From positions 21,654 to 85,653 of the forward strand of contig JAKVAQ010000021.1 of the NCBI GenBank assembly GCA_022447665.1: a stretch of DNA of 64,000 nucleotides, written 5' to 3'. Within the stretch, counting starts at the first letter, position 1. Every line of letters starts with the position of its first letter. The position numbers and the translations under genes were made by a program. Under the pieces are notes generated by a model that searched no databases, was not told the origin of the DNA, and was given only the letters and a program-made list of their open reading frames with translations. This DNA is from Crocinitomicaceae bacterium (GTDB lineage: Bacteria > Bacteroidota > Bacteroidia > Flavobacteriales_D > Crocinitomicaceae). Shown here piece by piece: positions 1-7,903 of this stretch.

Positions 1-270
1 ATTATCGGAAAAAGCCAACGCCTGGTGATGGCAACTAGCGCAGGAAACAGTGCTATCAATTGACAATACTGGATCGTAAAATAGCATACGACCTAGATCC
101 ACTCTCTCTTGCGTAAGCTGATTGTTTTCTGGAAAAACTGGATCTGGAAAACCTTCTGGAATATGTAATTCATAGGGAGTAAACTTTCCTTCTACATCAT
201 TTATTAATGCACTCAAGGAAATAAGAGAGAGCAAACCACCCAACACCACTATTTTCGTACCGTTAAGCAT
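1..270 (-). CDS. Di-heme cytochrome c peroxidase / MauG-MbnH family protein, partial (N-terminal 90 residues)
   Basis: The reading frame starts at an ATG at 270 and runs off the window edge, so only the N-terminus is seen. Residues 1-22 form a hydrophobic signal or anchor. A heme-binding CxxCH motif (CASCH) sits near residue 80, preceded by the family-typical phrase [13 protein letters not shown], which also occurs in the complete paralogue at 1972-3057 as NLGRILFYDELLS. Family members are periplasmic c-type di-heme enzymes; CcpA reduces peroxide, while MauG and MbnH oxidise a partner protein. Which activity applies here cannot be told because the second heme domain is outside the window. It diverges from the pyrophosphatase gene. 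Confidence 0.85.
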   Translation of the reverse strand, partial: MLNGTKIVVLGGLLSLISLSALINDVEGKFTPYELHIPEGFPDPVFPENNQLTQERVDLGRMLFYDPVLSIDSTVSCASCHHQALAFSDN

Positions 271-303
271 AATATAAATTTACGAATAATTGAAAGAAGT
301 CAT

Positions 304-311
304 TAATTTTG
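304..311 (+). promoter_or_regulatory. Probable -7 promoter element (TAATTTTG) of the pyrophosphatase gene
   Basis: Matches the Bacteroidetes -7 consensus TAnnTTTG exactly and lies 24 bases before the ATG at 335. Transcription would start near 316-318. That excludes the upstream TTG at 290 as a start codon and favours the ATG at 335. No good -33 TTG at the usual spacing is visible. Confidence 0.5.
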
Positions 312-334
312 AAACGGTAATTAACCCAAAATGT

Positions 335-994
335 ATGTTCAAAATTGAAATCCTCAGCATCCTAATTTTCATTTCTTTCATTAGCTGTTCAGAATCAACC
401 ACAGACAACTCCTTGCCTGAGGTTATGCAAGAAAAACTTCAAATTAATCCGCTTTTGGAGGTGGAACCCTATAGTTCGTCAGACTATATCAATGCTATCA
501 TTGAAATACCGAGTGGTACGAATGAAAAATGGGAAATAGATAAAAATTCTGGACAAATCACTAGAGACTCAATAGATAATACACCTCGAACAATAAATTA
601 TTTGGGTTATCCAGGAAACTATGGTTTTATACCTCAAACACTACTCTCTAAAGATAACGGTGGAGATGGCGACCCTCTTGATATTATCGTTTTAGGACCT
701 TCGGTAGAAAGAGGTACTGTTCTCGAATGCAAAGTAATTGGAGTTTTAGGGATGTTAGATCGGGAAGAGAACGATGATAAGTTGATTGGAATTTCTGTGG
801 AATCAATGATGTTCGACAAAGTCGACGACATCCCAGGGATGCATGAAAATTATCCAGGTGCCCTAGAAATAGTAGAGCTATGGTTCACAAACTATAAAGG
901 TGCAGGCAAGATGGAATCCAAGGGGATAATGAATGCGGACACTGCTCATAAAATTCTTGAGCGGAGTATTCTAGAATTTAAAAGTTTGAAATAA
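335..994 (+). CDS. Family I inorganic pyrophosphatase with a lipoprotein signal peptide
   Basis: Hydrolyses pyrophosphate to two phosphates. The family I signature DGDPLDI is present. The other expected active-site positions are recognisable: the acidic and lysine pair in IEIPSGTNEKWEIDK, the arginine and tyrosine in RTINYLGYPGNYGF, the aspartates and lysine in MLDREENDDK, and the Tyr-Lys pair in FTNYKG. From the ATG at 335 the protein has 219 residues and begins with a hydrophobic stretch ending in FISC, a lipobox-like site, so it is probably exported and membrane-anchored. Family I enzymes are normally cytoplasmic and unanchored, so this is a secreted paralogue by inference. An upstream in-frame TTG at 290 would give 15 extra residues but lies before the likely transcription start. 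Strand and timing are independent of both neighbours; a terminator follows at 1029. Confidence 0.9.
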   Translation: MFKIEILSILIFISFISCSESTTDNSLPEVMQEKLQINPLLEVEPYSSSDYINAIIEIPSGTNEKWEIDKNSGQITRDSIDNTPRTINYLGYPGNYGFIPQTLLSKDNGGDGDPLDIIVLGPSVERGTVLECKVIGVLGMLDREENDDKLIGISVESMMFDKVDDIPGMHENYPGALEIVELWFTNYKGAGKMESKGIMNADTAHKILERSILEFKSLK

Positions 995-1028
995 CTGAAG
1001 CGAACTTCGATTTTTCGAGCATAAAAAA

Positions 1029-1055
1029 AACCGAAAGCATTTGCTTCCGGTTTTT
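1029..1055. terminator. Bidirectional Rho-independent terminator between the pyrophosphatase and T9SS genes
   Basis: An A-tract, a stem AACCG(A)AAGC / GCTTCCGGTT with one mismatch, and a T-tract. It can serve both convergent genes. Confidence 0.75.
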
Positions 1056-1074
1056 ATTCCCGGTTAATATACCT

Positions 1075-1755
1075 TTAAGGAACAATTATCTTACTCGATA
1101 ATACTTTTGTTCGACCTTGATTTATTGTGTAGAAATAAATCCCACTGTGAAGTATACTTGCAATTTCTAAAGTCCCCGCAGAGTTATTAATCTCTTGTGA
1201 TGTCACTAATTTACCCGAGATATCATAGAGGTTCAATACATGACCATTATTAGATGGAAGATCGTAATTGAATTGAATTGTAGCTTTACTTGCATTATAA
1301 AAGGCCTCAACACTGCAAGCATCTTGACTTTCAACACTAAGTGCACTAACGACACCAACCCAAGTCAAAATAATAAAATCGTCCGGATAAGCATCTTCCC
1401 ATAATTTAACGGTAACAGTACTTTGTCCGTAAAATCCATTGGGATAATAATGAATATTCATATACTTAATAAATGATCCTGTTGCCAAATTAAATGACCC
1501 TGAAGTCGTACCCACTGAGTGGCAAACATCCGGATCACACAAAGAATACTCCCAACCAGACTGTAAATCTTCTGATTCTACTTCCCATGACAACGGAACT
1601 GGACCCGTACTATCATTTTGAATAATAAATTTTGAGCCAAATTCAGAAGCTGAAACTTCTCCATAAAAAAGAGTATCGGTGCTCTCTAAGCTGAAATTTT
1701 GAGCAGATAAGGTTCCACTTAATAAAAGCACCAAAGAAAATAAAGTTGTTTTCAT
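1075..1755 (-). CDS. Secreted protein with a T9SS type A sorting domain, passenger unknown
   Basis: Starting at the ATG at 1755 the product has 226 residues and a clear signal peptide (MKTTLFSLVLLLSGTLSAQ). An upstream TTG at 1794 would put a charged stretch before it and is less likely. The C-terminal 75 or so residues have the T9SS type A pattern: a beta strand, VLNLYDISGKLV, a glycine-rich turn and HSGIYFYTI, ending KIIVP. In this family the domain targets cargo through the outer membrane to the surface. The passenger, about residues 20-145, is beta-rich with two cysteines in SLCDPDVC. I recognise no enzyme in it. It is transcribed toward the terminator at 1029 and appears monocistronic. 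Confidence 0.75.
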   Translation of the reverse strand: MKTTLFSLVLLLSGTLSAQNFSLESTDTLFYGEVSASEFGSKFIIQNDSTGPVPLSWEVESEDLQSGWEYSLCDPDVCHSVGTTSGSFNLATGSFIKYMNIHYYPNGFYGQSTVTVKLWEDAYPDDFIILTWVGVVSALSVESQDACSVEAFYNASKATIQFNYDLPSNNGHVLNLYDISGKLVTSQEINNSAGTLEIASILHSGIYFYTINQGRTKVLSSKIIVP

Positions 1756-1837
1756 AATTAAAATTTTATCTGTTTTAAGTAAGAGGCTGTGCAAACAAAA
1801 AAATATGTCACTTAATTTTTAAATGTAAAAAATGCTT

Positions 1838-1845
1838 TATATTTG
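1838..1845 (+). promoter_or_regulatory. -7 promoter element (TATATTTG) of the tRNA-Met gene
   Basis: Exact match to TAnnTTTG, 15 bases before the mature tRNA 5' end, which fits a start around 1850. The -33 region is weak. Confidence 0.6.
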
Positions 1846-1860
1846 CACCCCTAAATCAAC

Positions 1861-1934
1861 GGCGAGGTAGCTCAGTTGGTTAGAGCGCAGGATTCATAAC
1901 CCTGAGGTCGGGAGTTCAAATCTCCCTCTCGCCA
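1861..1934 (+). tRNA. tRNA-Met (CAT anticodon), elongator type
   Basis: Cloverleaf read by hand. The acceptor stem GGCGAGG pairs with TCTCGCC (one G-U pair) and the discriminator is A. The D arm is GCTCAGTTGGTTAGAGC. The anticodon loop TTCATAA carries CAT. The T arm is GGGAG-TTCAAAT-CTCCC. CCA is not encoded. The acceptor start is unlike initiator tRNA, which has a C1-A72 mismatch and three G-C pairs in the anticodon stem. A tRNA-Ile with lysidine-modified CAT is the alternative, but the body matches the usual Bacteroidetes elongator Met tRNA. Confidence 0.92.
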
Positions 1935-1939
1935 CTTTT

Positions 1940-1970
1940 AAAACCGGAAGGCAAGCCTTCCGGTTTTTTT
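1940..1970. terminator. Strong Rho-independent terminator after tRNA-Met, bidirectional
   Basis: Stem AAAACCGGAAGGC / GCCTTCCGGTTTT with a minimal AA loop and flanking A and T tracts. It ends the tRNA transcript and, on the other strand, the MbnH-like operon whose last stop codon is at 1972. Confidence 0.9.
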
Positions 1971-1971
1971 A

Positions 1972-3057
1972 TTAATATCTAATCCCTGGATCTGAATAAT
2001 CGGAATTGTTCAAGTAAGTATCATCAGTTAAGGTCTTTAGGAAGTTAACTAAATCAATCTTATCCTGAGCATCTAACATAAGTCCAGTGGATTCTGTATT
2101 TGCAATAGCTGGATCAACAGTAGAAGAAAGATGTATACCAGAATTATAGTGTTCAACTACTTCTTCCAAAGTTGTAAATCTACCATCATGCATATATGGA
2201 CCCGTAACTTCAATATTTCTTAAGGAAGTCACTTTGAACTTTGCTCTGTCCTCGGCATTCCCTGTTACCGCTTCAAAACCAATATCTGTGAACATTGCAT
2301 CAGTATCTAGTCCATTATTCATGTACTGATCATTCTCAAAATTATTTCCTGAATGGCAATGTGCACAATCTGCTCCTGACTCTGCAGGAAAGAAAGGATT
2401 ATATTCAGCGAAATAGAGTACCCTTCCTCTCTCTTCACTATCAGTCAGCGTTTCTGTACCTAATAAGTAACGATCGTACTTTGAGTTATCAGAAACAATC
2501 GACATCATAAATGCCTCCAGCGCAAATGAAATACGCTCCGCTGAAATTTCCTCTGATCCAAAAGCTCGCATGAAGTGATTTCTATAATTTACATTCGCAG
2601 AAAGCTTTTCGATTACCGAAGGTAGAGTTTCATTCATCTCTAAAGGATCTTGAATTGGTAAAATTGACTGGTGCCTTAATAATTCAGCACGTCCATCCCA
2701 GAAAAATCCATTTGTATTCCATGCTAAATTAAAGATGGCCATTGCTTGCCTTTTACCAACAGCATTATTCACCCCAAAAGAGAACTGATTGGGATCTGAA
2801 AAGCCATTTTCCTGCAAGTGGCAACTAGCACAACTTACCGTTCCATCAGAAGATAAGAGCTCATCGTAGAATAAAATCCTTCCCAGATTAATCTTTTCTG
2901 CTGTTAATGGATTATCAGCAGATAAAGTAGGATCAGGAAGATTTGGACTATACGTCAACACATACGGAGTGTCGTCGTATTCATGCACATACGGTTCCGT
3001 TTTATTACAGCTTGCTAGAATTGTTAGCAATACTATAAACGATATGTAGGGCTTCAT
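1972..3057 (-). CDS. Di-heme MauG/MbnH-like cytochrome c peroxidase family lipoprotein
   Basis: A periplasmic c-type di-heme protein of 361 residues. The signal peptide ends in a lipobox (TILASC, Cys17). The two heme motifs are CASCH at residues 76-80 and CAHCH at 231-235, followed by a conserved VTGPYMHDGRFTTLEEVVEHYNSG segment typical of the second heme domain. Family members either reduce peroxide or, as MauG and MbnH do, oxidise tryptophan in a partner protein. The start codon overlaps the stop of the MbnP-like gene upstream (shared base 3057). That is the known MbnP-MbnH pairing and supports the MbnH-like reading. Its substrate is therefore probably the neighbouring MbnP-like protein, which is inference. 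Confidence 0.85.
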   Translation of the reverse strand: MKPYISFIVLLTILASCNKTEPYVHEYDDTPYVLTYSPNLPDPTLSADNPLTAEKINLGRILFYDELLSSDGTVSCASCHLQENGFSDPNQFSFGVNNAVGKRQAMAIFNLAWNTNGFFWDGRAELLRHQSILPIQDPLEMNETLPSVIEKLSANVNYRNHFMRAFGSEEISAERISFALEAFMMSIVSDNSKYDRYLLGTETLTDSEERGRVLYFAEYNPFFPAESGADCAHCHSGNNFENDQYMNNGLDTDAMFTDIGFEAVTGNAEDRAKFKVTSLRNIEVTGPYMHDGRFTTLEEVVEHYNSGIHLSSTVDPAIANTESTGLMLDAQDKIDLVNFLKTLTDDTYLNNSDYSDPGIRY

Positions 3058-4013
3058 TACTGAACAATTAACTGCTTGGTATCAAGCACTTTATTTTCAT
3101 CAATAACATTTACGATATAAGTACCAGCCGTAAGAACAGGAAGAGTTAATTGAGCTCCTGATTGTGCAGCAACAGTATAAACTTGAGCTCCTTTTACGTC
3201 TAATACGTTTACTCTATCAATTTCATCATTGTCACCTAAGTACACGATAACATTTCCGTCAGTAGATGGATTAGGGTAAACAGACCAATTTATCAGCTCT
3301 TTTTCTTCCGTATTCAAAACTTGTGTTCCAAAAACATCTGTTTGAAAGTTCTTTAATGATTCTAGCGCCTCTCCTGTTTCACCGTGAGAAATCACACCCG
3401 AAGAAACATCAATATCCTTAACAACTTGCCTGTAATCAGCTGAAATACTAATCACCTCTGTCGAACCCTCAGTATTACTAGATGCCATAACAGTTGTTTC
3501 AAAATAATTTACATTACCTAAGCCATGGAATTGCATAGACTGAGCGAAATCCGCTCCAGAAACACCTTCAAAAGCAGCAAATCTATATCCTGCTGTCCAT
3601 CCCCAATGCATTGAAGGAGACTTAGGAGCTAACGGATGATCCGCTGGTAACAACGATGGATCTTCATTATTTTCTGGTGCCTGCACACCAACATGGAACT
3701 TAATCCCTTCTATGGTTGTAAACGTTAAGTTTCCTAATTCTATTTCTGTTGATGGGCCATCTGCAGCGTTCACTAAGGCGATGGTATCAGTACTTATTGC
3801 AGTTTCAGTTCCACCATCGTGAATAAGTGTTAGACTTGACACATAATATTCACATCTGGTCACCTTGAATTGATTTCCGAGATTATTACTTGTTATGTCA
3901 TCTAATGCGAACACATTCGTACCTAAAAAATGATTGATTCTTAAAACTACATCGGTTTGTGCGTTCAAACCTGTAAATGCCACTAAGGCAATGACTAATA
4001 ATATTTTTTTCAT
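3057..4013 (-). CDS. MbnP-like family protein with a T9SS type A sorting domain
   Basis: 318 residues with a signal peptide (to about residue 18, ending NAQ). The central domain has the MbnP-like signature SPSMHWGWTAGYRFAAFEG around residues 133-150, preceded by HPLAP, and an N-terminal segment of the type LRINHFLG. Known MbnP proteins bind copper and carry a tryptophan converted to kynurenine by the partner MbnH. Tryptophans in the HWGW motif are candidates here. The last 80 residues form a T9SS sorting domain (WSVYPNPSTDGNVIVYLG to GTYIVNVI), so the protein is probably displayed on the surface, unlike periplasmic MbnP of methanotrophs. It is translationally coupled to the downstream di-heme gene. 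Confidence 0.85.
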   Translation of the reverse strand: MKKILLVIALVAFTGLNAQTDVVLRINHFLGTNVFALDDITSNNLGNQFKVTRCEYYVSSLTLIHDGGTETAISTDTIALVNAADGPSTEIELGNLTFTTIEGIKFHVGVQAPENNEDPSLLPADHPLAPKSPSMHWGWTAGYRFAAFEGVSGADFAQSMQFHGLGNVNYFETTVMASSNTEGSTEVISISADYRQVVKDIDVSSGVISHGETGEALESLKNFQTDVFGTQVLNTEEKELINWSVYPNPSTDGNVIVYLGDNDEIDRVNVLDVKGAQVYTVAAQSGAQLTLPVLTAGTYIVNVIDENKVLDTKQLIVQ

Positions 4014-4070
4014 GATTTTTAATTTAATTTTTACTGTGTTATTTAATTCGTTTTAATAATAACTACAGTA

Positions 4071-4526
4071 TCAAATTAAGTAGACTTCAAATCTTTCCTG
4101 ATAATTCCATTCGATATCAGGCGGAGGTGGTGGTTTAACTATTTTTTCAAGTTCAAAACCAGTATCAATAGAGAATTGTTCAAACCAAAAGACCTTTGTC
4201 ATTGGAATATCACATTGTAAGTGCTGAACGGTTTGGTTTTCTTCAAATTCAAAACCACTAAACACGAAATCAATGTTGGTGCAGCAAGACTTTTTATTTA
4301 ACCTAGTCTTTGAAGGTTGGGTTTTATTTTTGTGAAATGGACAAACCTTTTTTTTGTGACAGCTTTCAGATTGATTAGCCATATCACAAAGAGCCGCATT
4401 ACCAAAAAAAGTGTAAGACTTTAACTCTTCCTTACAATAATGCCCTTCCCATCTAAGGCTGGTACTGGAAAATAGCACCAAAAAAAGACAAAAAACTATA
4501 CCAATATTCTTTACAATATTTCGCAT
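4071..4526 (-). CDS. HYC_CC_PP family protein
   Basis: A 151-residue exported protein showing all three motifs that give this Bacteroidetes family its name: HYC at residues 29-31, CC at 81-82 and a proline run at 132-136. A hydrophobic N-terminal segment (residues 6-24) should act as signal or anchor. It has nine further or paired cysteines and several histidines (SCHKKKVCPFHK), which would suit metal binding or disulfide formation. The function is not known to me. These genes usually lie beside outer-membrane transport or metal genes; here it is the first gene of the run leading into the MbnP-like/MbnH-like pair, so a shared role in metal handling is a reasonable inference. Confidence 0.8.
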   Translation of the reverse strand: MRNIVKNIGIVFCLFLVLFSSTSLRWEGHYCKEELKSYTFFGNAALCDMANQSESCHKKKVCPFHKNKTQPSKTRLNKKSCCTNIDFVFSGFEFEENQTVQHLQCDIPMTKVFWFEQFSIDTGFELEKIVKPPPPPDIEWNYQERFEVYLI

Positions 4527-4649
4527 TCAACGTGAAAATAAGAATTTCTACTTGTAGATCAAAGAAAATAGTTTCTCTAAATTGAACACCTAAAGACTCA
4601 TAAATATCAGTTTGGCAATGACAATAGGCAGAAATGAACCTGAAACAAC

Positions 4650-5483
4650 TTATTGATCTGCGAAAAAATCAATCATTCTACCAATGGCGTCTTCAAAATC
4701 AGGAGGTAAATCATTTGATTCCCAAGGATGACTGGCACCAAAAGTATGACCGGCGCCTTTCACTATAGCTAACCTTGTATTCGTCCACTTTGCCATATTC
4801 TGACCTTCTGAAATACTAACTGCCAAATCCATATCTCCATGAATCTGAAGAAAAGGAATTGTCAAATTTTGGGCAGCGTTTTCAATATTTAGTCGCTTTG
4901 CATTACGCACAAAATCCTCATAAAAAGAAATGAAATGTGGCATTTCCTGTTTGGTTCTACCATTTAGAATATATCGTACACCCTCCCTTTTCCAATCGAC
5001 TAATTCATCGCCAATAGGAAATCTGGAACCTATATCAGAAATTCCTGCTAAGGAAATCATCTTCTTTATTCTATCATCTTCATTCGCGTATATCGTGCAC
5101 ACTCCTCCCCCTCGACTGTGACCTATCAAAAAAATAGGAAGGTCCAATTTCATTTCTTGTTGAATTAAACGAGCTACCTCATCAGTAACTATACTTAAGT
5201 CTTCTAATTCAAAGGAATAGGTATTTTTCCCAAAAGCCTCCAAATCATCAAAATCAATTGGATTGGTAACCGTTCCACCATTATGTGAGAAATTGAATTT
5301 GACAAACCCAAATCCGTTTTGCACAAACTTCTCTTCCATTAAACGCCAACATCCCCAATCTTTATAGCCTTTATATCCATGTGCAAATACAATAACAGCC
5401 TTATCTGAACTCGAAATTCTTGCATCTAACAAAGTCCCTCTTCCTTGAGCTCCTTTGAACTCTTTATTCACAAATTCAATCAT
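4650..5483 (-). CDS. Alpha/beta hydrolase (serine esterase/peptidase-like)
   Basis: 277 residues with a complete alpha/beta-hydrolase layout: an HGYKGYKDWG loop after the first core strand (His35-Gly36, oxyanion side), nucleophile elbow GHSRGG at 121-126 (Ser123), an acid in LQIHGDMD near residue 216, and the catalytic histidine in GAGHTFGASH. No signal peptide, so cytoplasmic. The substrate cannot be assigned; close family types include dienelactone-hydrolase-like and acyl-peptidase-like proteins. It starts only 20 bases from the divergent lipoprotein gene at 5504, so the two promoters must overlap or lie within genes. Confidence 0.85.
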   Translation of the reverse strand: MIEFVNKEFKGAQGRGTLLDARISSSDKAVIVFAHGYKGYKDWGCWRLMEEKFVQNGFGFVKFNFSHNGGTVTNPIDFDDLEAFGKNTYSFELEDLSIVTDEVARLIQQEMKLDLPIFLIGHSRGGGVCTIYANEDDRIKKMISLAGISDIGSRFPIGDELVDWKREGVRYILNGRTKQEMPHFISFYEDFVRNAKRLNIENAAQNLTIPFLQIHGDMDLAVSISEGQNMAKWTNTRLAIVKGAGHTFGASHPWESNDLPPDFEDAIGRMIDFFADQ

Positions 5484-5503
5484 ATACTCTATCTTTGATC
5501 ATA

Positions 5504-5890
5504 ATGGTTGACCTAAAAATTAAAGTTAGAAAATTCTCTCTCATTCTTATTATCGGAATACTTCTAAGCTCATGTGTTAAAGGATTCGGAAAGAAACACG
5601 AAAATGGGAATTTAGAAATCTATTATACGGAGAGTGTAGGAATAAACTATGTTGAAAGTCTATCTCAATATTACGCCGAGAATAATCTCATAGGAGATGA
5701 AAAGCATTCAATACAATTAACTACAGATACTGAGCAATTTTTGCTTCGATTGGTTTCCTTAGAATCTGAAACAGAAGAATCAAAAAGAAACCTTGAATTA
5801 CTCGAAAAGGATTTGGCAAATACAGTTTTTAAAGACAGAAAGTTTAAGATTCAGCTTTGCGACGCCTTTTTTAATCCCAAGAAAGGTTAA
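5504..5890 (+). CDS. Small lipoprotein of unknown function
   Basis: From the ATG at 5504 the product has 128 residues and a signal peptide ending ILLSSC, a good lipobox. A TTG nine bases earlier is possible but less likely. The mature part has a charged, probably helical segment (SLESETEESKRNLELLEKDLAN) and no motif I recognise. It is nine bases ahead of the epimerase/CBS gene and is probably the first gene of that operon. Confidence 0.7.
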   Translation: MVDLKIKVRKFSLILIIGILLSSCVKGFGKKHENGNLEIYYTESVGINYVESLSQYYAENNLIGDEKHSIQLTTDTEQFLLRLVSLESETEESKRNLELLEKDLANTVFKDRKFKIQLCDAFFNPKKG

Positions 5891-5899
5891 TTTTACCAT

Positions 5900-6910
5900 A
5901 TGAAAATTTCTGCCAGTATCTACTCTGATAAAGAGAACTCTATTCTTGATACAATTGCAGCGCTTAATGCTTCTCATGTGGATATGATTCATGTGGATTG
6001 TAATGATGACTTAAATGTTTTCGCAGATATTGAAACGATCATGGAAAATTCAATAATTCCTATTGATCTTCATATCATAACTGGCACACCTGAACGCTTT
6101 TATCCCGCTCTCGAAAAGTTTGACTTAAACTACGTGACTTTTCAATACGAGGATTTAAACGGAAAAAAACTCGAAATACCTAAGGACTTTACTGGGCAAC
6201 GTGGTCTAGCGATAACATCAAATACTGAAATTGAAGTCTTTGATGAATATGCTGATGATTTTGATTTTATTCTATTTATGGCAACGATTCCTGGGCAAAG
6301 TGGAGGAAAATTTGATAAGCTGAACTTTCGAAAAATCAGAGCATTTCAGCAAAAATACCCCAATAAGAAAGTGCACGTTGATGGTGGTGTAAATGCGGAA
6401 GTTTCTTTTATACTAAGAAACATGGGGGTTTACGCTTCTGTGTCGGGCTCTTACCTTTTCAATTCGGCAAATATTAATACAGCCTTACTCAATTTAAAAT
6501 TGGCAGAAATTGAATCACAATATTTGGTAAAGGACTTTATGCGAGACCTAAATGAATCGCCAAATATTTATAAAAAAGACCTGAATTTAGAAGGCGTTTT
6601 GAATGCAATGGACACCGGGAAGCTCGGTTTTACCATGATTTTAAACGATGATGATTCTCTACACGGAATTATCGGAAATGCAGATTTAAGAAATGGTTTA
6701 AGAAATTCTCTTGAAGACTTGAATAACTTGGATTTGAATGCATGCATTAATCAAACACCCCTAACAATAAATGATACCTACACGGTTTACCAATTACTCA
6801 GATACATAAAAAGAGAACCTCGCCCTATTTTATATTTACCTGTTGTAGATTCAACTGGTAAAGCTACGGGTGTTGTAAACTTTATGAACCTAATTAAAGG
6901 AGAAATATGA
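5900..6910 (+). CDS. Ribulose-phosphate 3-epimerase-like barrel fused to a CBS domain pair
   Basis: 336 residues in two parts. Residues 1-200 align by motif with ribulose-phosphate 3-epimerase. The metal ligands are recognisable as His31 and Asp33 (IHVD), His58 (DLH) and the Asp of VDGG. The phosphate-binding phrase ATIPGQSGGKF stands where VNPGFGGQKF is usual, and VSGSYLF replaces VAGSAIF. Residues 210-336 look like two CBS motifs (GKLGFTMILNDDDSLHGIIGNADLR and PILYLPVVDSTGKATGVVNFMNL), a nucleotide-sensing module also found at the C-terminus of arabinose-5-phosphate isomerase KdsD. Its last codons overlap the DAHP synthase gene by four bases. It might be a sugar-phosphate epimerase feeding the KDO or shikimate branch; that is inference. 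Confidence 0.75.
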   Translation: MKISASIYSDKENSILDTIAALNASHVDMIHVDCNDDLNVFADIETIMENSIIPIDLHIITGTPERFYPALEKFDLNYVTFQYEDLNGKKLEIPKDFTGQRGLAITSNTEIEVFDEYADDFDFILFMATIPGQSGGKFDKLNFRKIRAFQQKYPNKKVHVDGGVNAEVSFILRNMGVYASVSGSYLFNSANINTALLNLKLAEIESQYLVKDFMRDLNESPNIYKKDLNLEGVLNAMDTGKLGFTMILNDDDSLHGIIGNADLRNGLRNSLEDLNNLDLNACINQTPLTINDTYTVYQLLRYIKREPRPILYLPVVDSTGKATGVVNFMNLIKGEI

Positions 6911-7902
6911 TAGTACATCTCAAAAAAGAGATAGGCCTGGCAGAAGCTGAGGCGATTGCAGAGAAAGAAAGTGGTTTCTTAGTGGAAGAAGCAGATAAGT
7001 TTGTTTTAATAACGGGCTCAGGACAAAAAGAGACCTCAATTGATTCATCTAAAATTTTAGAAACATTCGTTTTTGAAAATGACATTCAATTGGCTTCTAG
7101 GAATTATATCAAGGAAACTAGAAAGATTAAGATTGGAAACGTAGAGATTGGTGGTGATACTAAGAATACAATTATGATTGCTGGACCTTGTTCAGTTGAA
7201 TCAGAGTCACAAATAACAACTTCTGCAGAGATGCTAGTTGATCAGGGATTAACAACGCTTCGTGGCGGATGCTATAAACCTCGTACCTCTCCTTACAGCT
7301 TTCAAGGACTTGGATTGGAAGGTCTAAAGCTATTGGCTAAAATGAGAGAACAGTACGGACTCAACATTATTACAGAAGTTCGAGATGCAACGCATGTAGC
7401 CGAGGTAATTGAATACTCCGATGTAATACAAATTGGCGCAAAGTCGATGTATGACCATGGTATTTTAAAGGCTTGTGGCAAAACGCAAAAACCGGTAATG
7501 ATAAAGCGTGGTTTTGGAACTACTTTGCAGGAATTCGTTCAATGTGCGGAGTTCGTTTTATCTGGAGGAAATCCTAATGTAATTCTTTGTGAAAGAGGAT
7601 TAAGAACATTTGAAACAAAGACAAGGTTCACGCTAGACTTATGTGGCGTAGCATTCTTAAAAGAGCATACAAACCTTCCGATTATCCTTGATCCGTCTCA
7701 TGCCATGGGGCACGCTTATGGAGTGCCTGATTTAACTCGAGCATGCTTAGCGATGGGGATTGATGGCTTAATTATAGAGGTACATCCCAATCCTAAAGTG
7801 GCTAAATCAGACGCTTCACAGCAATTAAATCACGGAGAATTCCTTAACTTGCGTAAAACGTTAGACCCTATTGCTGCTGCCATTGGGCATAAAATGATCT
7901 AG
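6907..7902 (+). CDS. aroF: DAHP synthase, AroF type with N-terminal ferredoxin-like domain
   Basis: Condenses phosphoenolpyruvate and erythrose 4-phosphate to DAHP, the first step of the shikimate pathway. The N-terminal 70 residues (MIVHLKKEIGLAEAEAIAEK) match the ferredoxin-like regulatory domain of Thermotoga-type DAHP synthase, and the barrel carries MIAGPCSVES, LRGGCYKPRTSPYSFQG, KRGFG, ILCERGLRTFE and ILDPSHAMG. KDO-8-phosphate synthase was considered because the next gene is kdsC-like, but the N-terminal domain and RTSPYSFQG point to DAHP synthase. The start overlaps the epimerase/CBS stop and the next gene begins one base after its stop. This is the second DAHP synthase in the window and has no attenuator. 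Confidence 0.9.
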   Translation: MIVHLKKEIGLAEAEAIAEKESGFLVEEADKFVLITGSGQKETSIDSSKILETFVFENDIQLASRNYIKETRKIKIGNVEIGGDTKNTIMIAGPCSVESESQITTSAEMLVDQGLTTLRGGCYKPRTSPYSFQGLGLEGLKLLAKMREQYGLNIITEVRDATHVAEVIEYSDVIQIGAKSMYDHGILKACGKTQKPVMIKRGFGTTLQEFVQCAEFVLSGGNPNVILCERGLRTFETKTRFTLDLCGVAFLKEHTNLPIILDPSHAMGHAYGVPDLTRACLAMGIDGLIIEVHPNPKVAKSDASQQLNHGEFLNLRKTLDPIAAAIGHKMI

Positions 7903-7903
7903 T

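Noticed and set aside
290-334. TTG at 290 as the start of the pyrophosphatase
   Set aside because: It lies upstream of the likely transcription start and would put 15 residues before the lipoprotein signal.
6907-7902. KDO-8-phosphate synthase (kdsA) for the gene before kdsC
   Set aside because: The N-terminal ferredoxin-like domain and RTSPYSFQG segment fit DAHP synthase.
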